A stretch of DNA of 64,000 nucleotides, taken from Pisolithus tinctorius. Taxonomy: Eukaryota > Basidiomycota > Agaricomycetes > Boletales > Pisolithaceae. Positions 21,431 to 33,186 of this stretch are shown piece after piece. A model generated the notes under the pieces. It ran no database searches. It was not told the origin of the DNA and was given only the letters and a program-made list of their open reading frames with translations. Both the position numbers and the translations under genes were made by a program. The first letter of the stretch is position 1. Each line of letters begins with the position of its first letter. The DNA lies in NCBI GenBank assembly GCA_024663395.1, contig JANFAH010000020.1, positions 1,116,001 through 1,180,000 of the forward strand, given 5' to 3'.

Positions 21431-22333
21431 CATATCTGCCCACCCCCCCTCATGCCCTTTGGAGTTTCTCCCCACAAATCCCCACAGTTTATTTTCATCA
21501 CTCCTCTGAATTTTATGGAATTACATAAGCCACAAAAAGCGCAGCCACTACTCCCAGAAACATGTCCTCATTTGGCATGTGCCTGATATCCAACATTCCC
21601 ACACACTGCCCTCATTGTCCCCAGCCTCCCCTTTCTTTCTGGGCTCTGTCCCTTCACTGTAGGCATTGTATAAGATAGTTACATGTACTATAAGTCCATT
21701 AGACCATAAATGAATGCTTTTCTGCCCATCCTAATGGGCCTAAATAATTGCAATGTCTGATTGGGGAAAAACCAGAAAAAGCAATTGCTTTTTTGATATA
21801 TTGGTTATATCTATCTATTTATTGTGTCCCCTTGAAGGGGCCATGTGTCCCTACAACATATCACAAGTTGATAGGCTGGGATGGTGTGCTTCAAGTGTAG
21901 TAAAACTGGAAATTATCTTAGGGGCTCAAACAAAAAAGTGTTCGCATTTTTGATATATTTGACATGGGCACTTGAAAAAGGAACTAGCTTTGAGGATGGT
22001 TCTGTACCTACAACATATCAACAGCTCATTATGTGGGGCAGACACCTTGAGGTGTTGTGCCATGATCTCTTCCTGCTGGTATTTAGGGGTTTCATCATGT
22101 GCTAGGCTGTTTACTGCTATTCTGACTATCTAGGCAGCACTGTAATACTGATTGGCAGTCACCACAACATTCCCAAGCTAATCCCTTCAGGGGAGAGCAC
22201 TGGGGAACTGAAACAATACTCCAGAGAGCGTGGGAAAAGGTGCAAAAAATTGCGGAGACTTTCAAAACATATCAAAAACATGAAATTGCTCACCCCCCAC
22301 AATGTATGACATCCAATGGATTGTAGTACTGAG

Positions 22334-22551
22334 ATTTTGTTCATATGATAGGACCTCCTGGGACTATATTAGACCCACTTGAGTGTAACACAACTCAGAA
22401 CTTCAGACTTGGTGTTAGTCTCCTACACCTTGAGTAGTCAAATGTATCCATTGAATGACAGGTCCTAGTTTATCAATTTTCGCATCTTTGGGTTTGAATG
22501 AGTGATGAATATAATATGTTACATGTATATATATCCCATCACCAAGGGACA
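22334..22551. other. Loop of the palindrome
   Basis: These 218 bases are the only non-inverted part of the foldback element. The sequence is AT-rich, with ACATGTATATATATCCC near 22520-22536, and has no coding frame of note. Confidence 0.85.
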
Positions 22552-24494
22552 CTCAGTACTACAATCCATTGGATGTCATACATTGTGGGGGGTGAGCAAT
22601 TTCATGTTTTTGATATGTTTTGAAAGTCTCCGCAATTTTTTGCACCTTTTCCCACGCTCTCTGGAGTATTGTTTCAGTTCCCCAGTGCTCTCCCCTGAAG
22701 GGATTAGCTTGGGAATGTTGTGGTGACTGCCAATCAGTATTACAGTGCTGCCTAGATAGTCAGAATAGCAGTAAACAGCCTAGCACATGATGAAACCCCT
22801 AAATACCAGCAGGAAGAGATCATGGCACAACACCTCAAGGTGTCTGCCCCACATAATGAGCTGTTGATATGTTGTAGGTACAGAACCATCCTCAAAGCTA
22901 GTTCCTTTTTCAAGTGCCCATGTCAAATATATCAAAAATGCGAACACTTTTTTGTTTGAGCCCCTAAGATAATTTCCAGTTTTACTACACTTGAAGCACA
23001 CCATCCCAGCCTATCAACTTGTGATATGTTGTAGGGACACATGGCCCCTTCAAGGGGACACAATAAATAGATAGATATAACCAATATATCAAAAAAGCAA
23101 TTGCTTTTTCTGGTTTTTCCCCAATCAGACATTGCAATTATTTAGGCCCATTAGGATGGGCAGAAAAGCATTCATTTATGGTCTAATGGACTTATAGTAC
23201 ATGTAACTATCTTATACAATGCCTACAGTGAAGGGACAGAGCCCAGAAAGAAAGGGGAGGCTGGGGACAATGAGGGCAGTGTGTGGGAATGTTGGATATC
23301 AGGCACATGCCAAATGAGGACATGTTTCTGGGAGTAGTGGCTGCGCTTTTTGTGGCTTATGTAATTCCATAAAATTCAGAGGAGTGATGAAAATAAACTG
23401 TGGGGATTTGTGGGGAGAAACTCCAAAGGGCATGAGGGGGGGTGGGCAGATATGATCTGGGTCATGGAAATCAGCTCCAATTCATGTGGGAATGGTGTCC
23501 ATGGAAAGCTGCTGTTCAGTGGGTGCTGGGGATACCACATCTGCTCAATACAGATGGGTGAAAGGCTGGCAATAGTGTGATTAATGCCAAATACATGAAG
23601 GGTGCAGCTTGTGAGATCTGGGTCACTCAAATCAGCTCTGATTCATGCCAGAATGGTTTCCATGGAAAGCCGCTGTTGAGCGGGTGCTGAGGATACCTCA
23701 TCCACTCAATACAGATTGGTGGAAGGCTGGCAATAGTCTAATTAATGGGACATACATCCGAGGTGCAGCTTGTGAGGTCTGGGTCACTCAAATCAGCTCC
23801 AATTCATGCCAGAATGGTGTCCATGCAAAGCCACTGTTGAGGGGGTGCCAGGGATGCCGCATCCGCACAATGTGGATGGGCGGATGGCTGGAAATAGTGT
23901 GATTAATGCCAAATACACCAAGGGTGCAGCTTGTGAGGTCTGGGTCACTCAAATCAGCTCCAATTCATGCCAGAATGGTTTCCATGGAAAGCCACTGTTG
24001 AGCAGGTGCCAGGGATGCTGCATCCACTCAATACAGATGGGCAGATGGCTGGCAATAGTCTGATTAATGCTAAATACACCAAGGGTGCAGCTTGTGAGGT
24101 CTGGGTCACTCAAATTAGCTCCAATCCATGCCAGAATGGTGTCCATGGCAAGCCAATATTGAGGGGGTGCTGGGGATGCTGCATCCGCTCAATGTGGATG
24201 GGCAGATGGCTGGCAATAGTCCAATTAATGCCAAATACATCCAGACTGCAGCTTGTGAGATCTGGGTCACTCAAATCATCTCCAATTCATGCCAGCATGG
24301 TGTCCATTGAAAGCTGCTGTTCAGTGGGTGCCAGGGATACCACATCCATTAGTGATGGGCCTGTCTTTATGTTTCAACAGGGTACATCTTACTGGGGCTG
24401 GGCCTGCCCACATGCTGTGATAATATAAATAATACTACTGAAGGGCCCATCCATATGTTGTGATGCTATACATGAGATTACTGATGGGCCCATC
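22552..24494. repeat. Right arm of the palindrome, inner part
   Basis: This is a near-perfect inverted copy of 20391-22333. Mirrored coding-like stretches are identical over more than 60 codons at several places; one difference found by eye (left CAC, right CGC in the 161-bp array) is a CG change. It ends where a solo LTR inserted. Confidence 0.9.
23450..24351. repeat. 161-bp tandem repeat array, right arm
   Basis: Mirror of the left-arm array. The complementary marker starts at 23531, 23692, 23853, 24014, 24175 and 24336, again exactly 161 apart. Confidence 0.95.
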
Positions 24495-25340
24495 TGTCAT
24501 GACTATGACACCAGCATAAGCCCCTGACACCTACTCTGCCCTCCTCCGACATGTTCCCATGCTTCTCCACCCTCTTCCGACATGTTCCTGTGCTTCTCTG
24601 CCCTCCTCCGACGCGTTCCCGCACTCCTCCAACCCTCCTGACACATCTCCACACCTCTCCAAGGTCCCCTGGCCATGTTCTGACCAACTCTGCTCAACTC
24701 TGCCCTAAGGTTGGTCACATGGGCTGTCGGACTTGCAGCCCTGCATTCTAGATAGGGTTCCACCCTCATGTCGGTTTTCTCCATTCTTCCGCTCCTTCGG
24801 TATTTACCCTCTCTTCCTTGATGTAGTAGTTTCCTTGTCTCAGTTAAGGTCCCCATCATCCCTACCCTCTATCCCTTGCGTCAGAAGGACTCTAACCCAC
24901 TATACACTTATTGGTTTACATTCCATACTGCACCACCCTTGACCTACATTGTATATAAAGCCACATAGTACTCCAATGTAATCAGTACGAATATCAAATA
25001 AAGTCCCCACCTTCGACTCCCTCTCAGTCCCCTCCGGAGTTTCGTCTCCACTCCCTCTGAGTCTGCTCCACCTCTGAAATACGAGGGCTGAGCTCGCGCA
25101 AGGGGGCAGTGCACTAGCTGAACCCAATGCCCTCTCATCTGACCTCCGACCTCTGACCTCCAACTCCGACTCCGACCTCAGTCTCCGAGACTTTCCTTCA
25201 TACCCCTCCGCTCACTGTTTGTCGAATATCTCACCACCCAGTGGTCAGATTCGCATCGGACTTTGACCGCTGTACTCCGCAGCCCAACCCGCTCCAACTC
25301 CGCCCTCAGAAGGAGCCAGGGGTGTTGTCTGACTTTGACA
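24495..25340. repeat. Solo LTR, 846 bp
   Basis: It begins TGTCATGAC and ends CTTTGACA, so the termini TGTCA...TGACA are inverted. It interrupts the right arm, whose sequence resumes at 25341. The flanks CCATC (24490-24494) and CCGTC (25341-25345) form a 5-bp target duplication differing by one CG->CA change. Inside are TATATAAA (24952-24959) and AATAAA (24997-25002), so the LTR reads plus. It has no coding region or second LTR; it probably arose by LTR-LTR recombination. Confidence 0.75.
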
Positions 25341-25790
25341 CCGTCTTTATGTTTCATCCAAGGTACATCTTACTGTGGACAGGCCCGCCCATATGTTGTG
25401 ACAATATAAATTATACTACTGAAGGGCCTGTCCATATGTTGTGATGCTATACATGAGATTACTGATGGGCCCATCTTCATGTTTCGTCAGAGGTACATCT
25501 TACTGTGGACAGGCCCGTCCATATGTTGTGACAATATAAATAATATTACTGAAGGGCCCATCCATATGTTGTGACTCTATTCAATGATACTAGTGATGGG
25601 CCTGTCTTTATGTTTTGACAGGGTACATCTTACTGGGGCCAGGCCTGCCCATATGTTGTGACAATATTAATAATACTACTGAAGGGCTCATCTTTATGTT
25701 TCATCAGAGGTACATCTTACTGTGGACAGGCCTGTCCATATGTTGCAACAATATAAATAATACTACTGAAGGGCCCACCCTTATGTTGTG
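25341..25790. repeat. Right arm of the palindrome, middle part
   Basis: This is the inverted counterpart of the short tandem array of the left arm (about 19970-20390), with several CG/TG/CA differences and one extra unit pair. It lies between the solo LTR and the gypsy element. TTGTG at 25786-25790 is the left target copy of the gypsy insertion. Confidence 0.8.
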
Positions 25791-26488
25791 TGTTACACTC
25801 TCGGCTTACGTGTTCCCTTTTTCATCATTTGCCCCTAAATCGCCCGGTCACATGTGTCACATGTCTCGTCGCGTCGCTTGTCCTCGCCATGGTCGTCCTC
25901 AGTCTGTTGGCACGAAGAGCCCTCGGATCACCGGCAGTGGTGGTATTTCCAATACCAACTGATGCTGCGGATGCCATCGTCACTCTGACTCACAGCTGTG
26001 CTCGCAGCTGATGGATGTATGTTTCGTTTATGACTACTTCCTGCTCCGCCCGTTTCTTTGACTCATAGATATTGCTCGCTTGTCTGTTTCCCTTCAGTCG
26101 GTGCCGCTGCCCCTCGCTGCGGACTGCATCCACAGCCGGTTTGGCTGTCCCCGCAGCACCTGACTCCTTCTGTTTCACCGTTTACTTGTATACGACTAAT
26201 TGTGGATGTGTATACAGTACAAACCCGTGAAGGGTATATAAGATAGAGGTACCGTATCATGTATCCTCAGTTTTTCAATATCTTGCAACTCCGCTATCAT
26301 TTTTGACTCGTCCCTCTGTCTGTCCTCTGTGCGAATCTTCAAAGGATTTGCCAGCAGAACAAACCTTTGCCAGTACTCATCAATAACAAGTGGAGCCATC
26401 AGGGGTTACAACAAGTTCAGCCCGTAGATATACCTCGTGACATTCGTGCCTAGTCCATTTGACGAAGTCACTTGTCGCGAGCATAACA
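25791..26488 (+). repeat. 5' LTR of the plus-strand gypsy element
   Basis: A GTATATAAG core promoter lies at about 26234-26242. It differs from the 3' LTR at about 33 positions plus two one-base indels, and all 33 substitutions fit CG versus TG or CA. Confidence 0.92.
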
Positions 26489-26730
26489 AAATCGAAAAAC
26501 TCAAAGGCAGCTTTTGGGACTCGTTCGACCTCTTCATGTAAAGTCAAACTTGTCCCTCGGTTACTGAACTTCAACAAACCAAACACCCCAATCAACTCCT
26601 CGCCCGGCTTAACGCTTTACAGGCAGCCCACAAGGGACTAATACAACACCTCCCTAGAGTCCAGAACCTTTCTCCCCTTCTTTCACACTGATAGGTTTCC
26701 TTCGGGATATAAATCCTCCCTCAGTCTTCG

Positions 26731-28152
26731 TTGTCACTATCCATTAAAGTGTCTAACCCATCGAAGCATAAGCCTCCGATCCCTCCTCACCCTAACCCGC
26801 TTGGTCTAGGAAGGAATCCCCCTCTCCCACCTTTTCCTTCTGGTCGACTGGGACCGTCTGCCACTGCTTCGAACCCTCGCCTTTCATTTTTATCGCGTTA
26901 CCGCGAATCTGAAGTCGTGCTTAGTTCAGGAGAAGAAGACGATCAGAAGTCTGAGACTTCTTTCGGATCAGTCCTCAAAGAAGAACAAGAAGAAGCCATG
27001 CAAATTAACGTAATGTCAATGATGCAAGGACATGGAGAGTCTTCTCCGGAAATGCCGCTGAAATTATATACCGAAGAAGAAGTGCATCAACAAGTGGAAG
27101 ATCAGTGGATCCATATGATGGAAGAAGCCCGCAGGATGATCTCCAGTTCTGCGGGAAATTCTGACCCGTTCCTGTCTGGTGTGCCTACCGAAAGCGCACT
27201 CCGAAATTGGTACACACATTGTTTCAGAAAGGATGTACTCCCAGAGCCACACGTTGGTGGTGGCAGTAAGGGGAAATCCCAGTATGACGATGATGACGAT
27301 GCCTACGTAAGACTGCCGAATGGCGGTAGGGAGTTCAACGTTGGATGCCCAGGAGAATATGATGGTAGCCATAACGGCCTTCAGACCTGGCTTACCCAAG
27401 TAGAAGGTTATCTAAACCTTAACCGACATGTCTATACGACTGAAGCTCTCAAGATCTCATTCACGCTCACGTACATGACCAAAGGGGCCGCAGTGTCTTT
27501 CGCCGAAAATTACCAAAATGAAAATAAGCTTTTGGATGGCCAAATCTATTATACCGATGATTTTAAAACTTTTGTCGCCTGTCTTAAGGCCACCTTCGAG
27601 TCCGGTGATCAAACCACTCTGGCAATCCTTCGCCTCTCGAGCATTGAACAAGGATCTCGTGAACTTGAAGCCTATATCACAGAATTTACTGGACTCGTCA
27701 ACAAAGCCCAGCTAAAGGAAGAGTCGCGTGAGGCTGGCATTTTCTTCGGAAAAGGCCTCAACAAGGAGTACCGTAACTGGATCCTTAATTCAGGATGCGC
27801 GCCTTCTACTGTTATGGAATGGGTTAAGATCACAGGAGAAGCTCGAACCGCAATCGCTACAAAGCACATCCTAGAAGGGAAGGAATCTCGGTATGAAAGA
27901 AAGTTCATCCATTTCCAAAAAGACGCCTGAGATCCCCATGCCATGGATGTTGATAAACGAAAGAAGAATGTCCAGCGATCTGCCACCGACATCACCTGTT
28001 TTAATTGTAACAAGAAAGGTCACTACAAGAGTGACTGCAAGACCAAACAACTTTCAAACGTCCGCGTTGTTGTTTCCGAAGACGGTACCAAGACCGCTTA
28101 CGTAGGAAACAGGGAAGCTAATGATGAGGAAAAGAAGTTGTTGGGTTTTTAA
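26731..28152 (+). pseudogene. Gag with zinc knuckle (one TGA)
   Basis: The frame is open from 26731, but the first ATG is at 26998. The retrotransposon gag core includes YDGSHNGLQTWLTQVEGYL, MTKGAAVSFAENY, FKTFVACLKATFE and YITEFTGLVNKAQL. TGA at 27928-27930 interrupts just before DPHAMDVDKRKK and the zinc knuckle CFNCNKKGHYKSDC (CX2CX4HX4C), which continue in the same frame to TAA at 28150. CGA at that site would give a continuous gag of about 470 codons. The product would form virus-like particles and bind element RNA. Confidence 0.85.
28143..28149 (+). promoter_or_regulatory. Candidate -1 ribosomal frameshift site GGGTTTT
   Basis: In the gag frame the bases read G GGT TTT immediately before the TAA stop at 28150-28152, the X XXY YYZ pattern of a -1 slippery heptamer. 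A -1 slip enters the pol frame, which is open from here (GFLKRTAEIS...). Downstream structure was not computed. Confidence 0.65.
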
Positions 28153-31100
28153 AGAGGACTGCTGAAATTTCTCCTGCATCAGTCAGTCCTGTCTCTGTGT
28201 TGTTGGCTAAATGTACTTCTATAGATGACGAATCGAATATGTGTATCCATTCGCCTCTCAGATTGGTCATTTTACCCGACTTCAAAGCAGGAATTTGGGC
28301 CTGTATCGATTCAGGCACAGAAGTATCGCTTATCTCCGAATCGATGGTGCGGAAACTTCAGATACTGACCTACCGCATGGAACGAAAGTTCAAGACGACT
28401 TCCTTCACCAGGAAAGATCAAGAGTGGGTCACCCGAAAATGCACTATCAAAATGGAGATCAAGGAACGAACGGTCCATGTCAAATGTTATGTCGGACCCC
28501 TGGTTGGAAAGGAACATGTCCTCCTTGGAATGCTGTTCCTTAAAGAATATAAACCCCACATGAACTGGGAGACCGGTAAGATTACATGCTGGGACAATGG
28601 GTTCGAATACCCGGAAAAAGAAAAAACTTCCATCAAGGAAGTAGTCACACTGGAAGAGTCGGTGTCTGTTAACAAGACTACCTTGTCTACAGAACTTGAA
28701 GCAGCGCAGGCAGCAACCAAAGAAGAGGTCCGCCTACCAGAAAGATACAAAAGGTTCGCCAAGGTCTTCGCGGAAGACGATATCCCGCTGCCAAAACATC
28801 GCCCTGGTTTGGATCATGAGATCCGGTTGCGAGAAGATTTTAAGCCAAAAAAGGCTGCGGTATATCCCATGTCTCCTGATGAGCTGAAGGTCCTAGATGA
28901 ATTCCTCGACGAAAATCTTAAATGCAAGAAAATTTGCCCCTCTACTTCACCACAGGCCACACCGGTATTCTTCGTTGCCAAGAAAGATGGGAAGAAGCAT
29001 CTTATCCAAGACTACTGGTATCTCAACTCATTTACCATCCAAGACGCCCATCCGCTACCAAATGCTCAGGCCCTTTTCGACGAACTCGTCGAGTCCAAAT
29101 ATTATGCCAAGTTTGACATTCGGTGGGGTTTTACTAATCTTCGTGTCAAGGAGGGAGACGAGTGGAAAGGGGCCTTTATAACCCCTAGAGGGCTCTTCGA
29201 GCCAATGGTAATGTTCTTTGGTCAATGTAATTCACCACCTTCTTTCCAGCGGTATATGGACAAGACTTTCGAAAAACAATGCGGAAAACAGGTCGGGTAC
29301 ATGGACGACGTTGTAGTACATGCCAAAACCCTGGAAGAACTCCAGACCCGTGTCTACAAGTTTCTCCAGATATGTGAAGACGAAGAGCTGCGCCTGAAAA
29401 TTAGCAAATGCTGTTTCGAAGCTGAAGAAGTGGAATTTTTGGGAATGATTATTGGAAAAGGAAGGATGGAAACTTCGCCTACAAAGACCGATGCTATATC
29501 AACATGGGAAGCTCCCGAAAATCTAACTGGACTTCATCGCTTCCTGGGTTTTTGTAACTTCTATCGAAAGTTCATCCCTTCCTTCTCAAGCGTCACACGC
29601 CCCCTTCATGATCTTACCAAGAAAGGTGTCCCCTATCAATGGACCCCGGAGAGAGCAGCAGCTTTTGAAAGGCTGAAGTCCTTGTTATGCTCTTCTCTGG
29701 TCCTCGCTATCCCCGATTTTACTAAGCTATTCGCGTTGTTCACTGATGCCTCGAAACTAGGGACTGGGGCCATTCTTGCGCAGAAAGGCACCAATGGGGA
29801 GTGGCACCCCTGCTCCTATCTTTCGCAATCTCTAGTTGGTGCCGAACAATGTTATCAGGTATATGACCTCGAGATGCTCGCGGTCATCTGTGCACTTAAG
29901 GCCTTCCACCCCTATCTTCTTTCCCCCGTCGAACCCACAGTCATCTTTACCGATCATAAAAATCTTGAGTATTACTGGGAACCTCAACAGCTGATGCCAC
30001 GACAGGCTCGTTGGGCCACCACGATTCAGTCTTACCCCATCAAATTCTCGTGGCAAGCCGGTTGTCTTCAGGTTCCAGCTGATGCCCTCTCCTGCAAGAA
30101 TCTCACCAAGGAACCTGCCCCTATGGCCACGGTTCTCCCGGAGAACCTTTGGCTTTTGGAGGGGGTGGACCCTTCAATGCCACTGCATATTCAACTCGTT
30201 TCCCCTACCTTTTCGTTGACAAAAATACAAAAACAACTAAAAATAAATCGTCTCGCATGAGTAGGACATCTTCCAACCAAGTTATCTCGCTCTGGACCCA
30301 AGCCTTACTCTCGCCCACCTGAGGAAAAGTCAAAGGAGAGTTCAGGTTCTAGTGCTCACCCTGTGAGGGAACCCTTCAAAGGAGCCAGAGGGGTCTACGC
30401 AATTTCTGCTGACCTGTACAAACGTGTCAAGAATAATACGTCAAAGGATTCGACAGGTCCAGAACCCACGGATAACATCACTCTGGCCGAAGATGGTACA
30501 AAAAGATTCGGAACGACCCGTTTGTATATTCCCCCCGAAGATCACCATCATTGCATGAGGTCATACCATGACCACGAGTCTGCTGGCCACCCCGGACAAA
30601 AAGCAATGTTCGCAAAAATGCATAAGGAGGTGTGGTGGGAAGGAATGGGAAAAGATATCAAAACTTACGTTGCAGGATGCCCCCTCTGTCAGATGACTAA
30701 GGTTATCACACATCCACCTACGCCGCCTGTTGTCCCACACGACACCCCCAAAACCGCCTTCCCTTTCCAGCAAGTGTCTATGGATCTCATCACGGATCTC
30801 CCCATGTCGGGAGAACAGAAATACAATTCCATTCTCATGATTGTCGATCAGGGTCTTACTAAGGCCGCCTTGTTTGTCCCATGTCACAAAACCATCGACT
30901 CCGTCGGGGTTGCCCGACTCTTCCATCAGTTTGTTTACTCCCGGTTTGGCATGCCAGAATCAGTGATCTCGGATCGCGGACCCCAGTTCGCTTCTTCATT
31001 TACGAAGGAACTTTACAAAGCAATAGGGGTTAAAGCAAAGCTAAGTACCAGATACCACCCGCAGACTAATGGAGAAAGTGAACGAGTCAATCAAGAAGTG

Positions 31101-31829
31101 GAAGGATATCTCCGCCTCTATTGTGCCAAATTCCCCAACTCGTGGGCCACCAAGCTTCCCTCTGCTGAATTCGCCCACAACTCCCGCGTCCATTCCGTCC
31201 ATAAGATGACTCCGTTTTTGCTTGTACTCAGTTATGACCCTTCCCCCTATCCAGAAAAATGCCTGACTCCAGTCCCATCCGTTGATGAGAGACTGGAGCA
31301 GCTCGCATCTTCCCGGGATGTCGCCATTCTTGCACACAAAAAGGCACAGGATCTGATGCGATCACACAGCAAAGGGACCTACGAACCACCAAAAGTTGGA
31401 GATCAGGTTCTTCTTGACATCGGACATCTTAGGATCAAAAACCAGTGCGACAAGATTGCGCCCCGACGTCTCGGACCCTTCAAAGTGACTCACATTGTGT
31501 CACCGGTTGCTTTCCACCTGGAATTACCTCCAACCTGGAAGGTCCATCCTGTGTTCCACACCTCTCGGATCTTCCCTTATGTCGAAAACAAGGTATATGG
31601 AGCTGCGCCCGCAGCACCCTTACCAGAATTGGTTGATGATGAAATTGAATGGGAAGTGGAGGCGATACTAAATCATAAAACTGATGGTCGCAGAGGACAG
31701 CGCCGTTACCTAGTCAAGTGGAAAGGATTCCCTCATTCGTCGAACACTTGGGAACCAGAGGAACATATAAAGGACCACGCGTCTGAAGCCCTCGACCAGT
31801 ACAAACTTGCTTGCCACCTTAGAGGTTAA
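28153..31829 (+). pseudogene. Pol: protease, RT, RNase H, integrase, chromodomain (one TGA)
   Basis: One frame runs from the slippery site to TAA at 31827-31829, broken only by TGA at 30258-30260. The protease has CIDSGTEVSLIS (DSG, near 28308). RT has VFFVAKKDGKKHL, FDIRWGFTNLRVKEGDEWKG, FGQCNSPPSFQRYM and YMDD (29298-29309). RNase H has FTDASKLGTGAILAQ and VIFTDHKNLEYY. After the TGA, integrase has an HHCC domain ending CPLCQM, then MDLITDLP, VISDRGPQF and ERVNQEVEGYL, a GPF module, and a C-terminal chromodomain (VEAILNHKTDGRRG ... WEPEEHIKDH). All catalytic residues seen are present. Confidence 0.9.
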
Positions 31830-33148
31830 TGGACTCCCCTCACTCTGTCAACACCGAGAATGACTATGCCGACCTCCTTGGAGAATCTGTTTACCACCCC
31901 GCAGCCGACAGGGACGACTTACTCGTCCCCCCCATCACCTGCTATCGTCGCTCCCCTCCCCCACGTACCGCCACCTGTGTTTCTGAGTTGGACGCCTTGT
32001 CCCCAGTCTCACAGTGGGAGGTACTGACCCCTGTCACCCACCCTCTCTGACTGCATCCACAGCAAGGTTTCACGGTCCGCCAAGTACTGGCCCTGAAGCC
32101 CAGAGTCTCTGTCGATGGAGACAGTAAGCCCAAGGGAAAGGGAAAGGGTCAAGAGGTTCCTGACCATGACACCAATAACAGAAAGTCCCCCACCGGTCCC
32201 ACCGATGCTCCCGGCCCTTCCAATGTTTGCACCGAATCCGTCGCCTCCCACAATGTCGCCCTCGACCTGCTCACCTCAGTCCCCCTTACCAGGGATGACG
32301 AGCCACGACTACCAATCTCAGCAAGTGACTACCTGGACGTTATTAGGTCGCTTGACGTCTTCCACAACGGGGATGACATTGACGGGTGTACATCGGAACA
32401 AGTTAAGTATTTTGGGGTGCTGTCTGAAATCTACAGAGCGGCAGACATAATAGGGCGGGGCACCAACAAGATTCATACCGCTCAGCTCTTGGGAATTGCC
32501 CCTCTTGCCGAGGTCATCATGGTCTCGATGCTCGAAAAGGGGTATGCAGATATTTTGGAGGCCATTACCGGTGGGGCCTATCATCACCTTCATAATCAAC
32601 AGATCAGGGAGTTCCTCGCTCCCACAGCTTCGCGACTTCTGGAAAGAATTAAACCTAAACGAGAACCGGTGATCCCTGAAATGAAAGTTAATACGGATCA
32701 GGATGTCCAGTGGAACCCGCCCTTAGAGTTCCTGGATAACGCTACAGTTTTTAAAGAAGTCGGTCGTTGCCTGGGAATGGCAACTAACAGATCTGCTTGG
32801 GAGGCACTTCTCCAAAACACTAGCTGGGTAGGACTTGGGAAGGATTTTCACAATGCTATCTACACCGCCAACCCTATCCCTGTGGTTCCCTTCATCCCCG
32901 TCCCTGAACATCAGTTACGATACTATCTCAGGGGACGGGAGCCTGTCCCGGAAGGGCATCCCCTTTACAAGCACGCCTGTTACCAGTGTCATCACTTGGG
33001 ACATTGGTCCTGCCGCAACGGACAGGGGTCCCATTGGACCCCCGCCACTGTTGTGGAAACCCTGCCATCTCCATCACCTCTGGCACCCATCGCTTCCCGT
33101 ACCCACTCGCGCCGTCCCCCGACTCCCAGTCCCTCCCGTTCTCGTTGA
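31829..33148 (+). pseudogene. Third frame of the gypsy element, zinc-knuckle-like (one TGA)
   Basis: The ATG at 31829 overlaps the pol stop as TAATG. The frame is open to 33148 (440 codons) except TGA at 32048-32050 in CTC TGA CTG. The second part is helical (IHTAQLLGIAPLAEVIMVSM, FLAPTASRLLERIKP) and includes WEALLQNTSWVGLGKDF. Near the C-terminus lies CYQCHHLGHWSC, resembling a zinc knuckle with shortened spacing, then a Ser/Pro/Arg-rich tail. There is no signal peptide or membrane helix, so it is not envelope-like. Function is unknown; an RNA-binding or Gag-assisting role is inference. Confidence 0.6.
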
Positions 33149-33171
33149 TCGTCCTCAAGGGTCTGAGGACC

Positions 33172-33186
33172 TTAGGGGGGGGGTGA
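33172..33186 (+). promoter_or_regulatory. Polypurine tract
   Basis: TTAGGGGGGGGGTGA directly precedes the TGTTAC start of the 3' LTR, the expected primer site for plus-strand synthesis. Confidence 0.8.

Larger units (their letters stand above)
19525..22333. repeat. Left arm of the palindrome
   Basis: The arm is 2809 bp. From 20540 to 22333 every checked position x pairs with 44885 minus x, so the two inner arms carry no net indel. The outer part (19525-20530) is a short tandem array, the middle (20540-21430) a 161-bp array, and the inner part (21430-22333) is unique. Small open frames here are mirrored exactly in the right arm and are not evidence of genes. Confidence 0.9.

Noticed and set aside
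20457..24428. Repeated open frames starting MPEW on both arms, which could be read as a protein family
   Set aside because: They are by-products of the 161-bp repeat read in different frames and are mirrored by the inverted arm; the period is not a multiple of three.
26731..26997. Starting gag at 26731
   Set aside because: The frame is open there, but the codon is TTG; the first ATG is at 26998, so the true start is unresolved.
31829..33148. An envelope gene, which would make the element retrovirus-like
   Set aside because: There is no signal peptide, membrane helix or furin-type site, and a zinc-knuckle-like motif points elsewhere.
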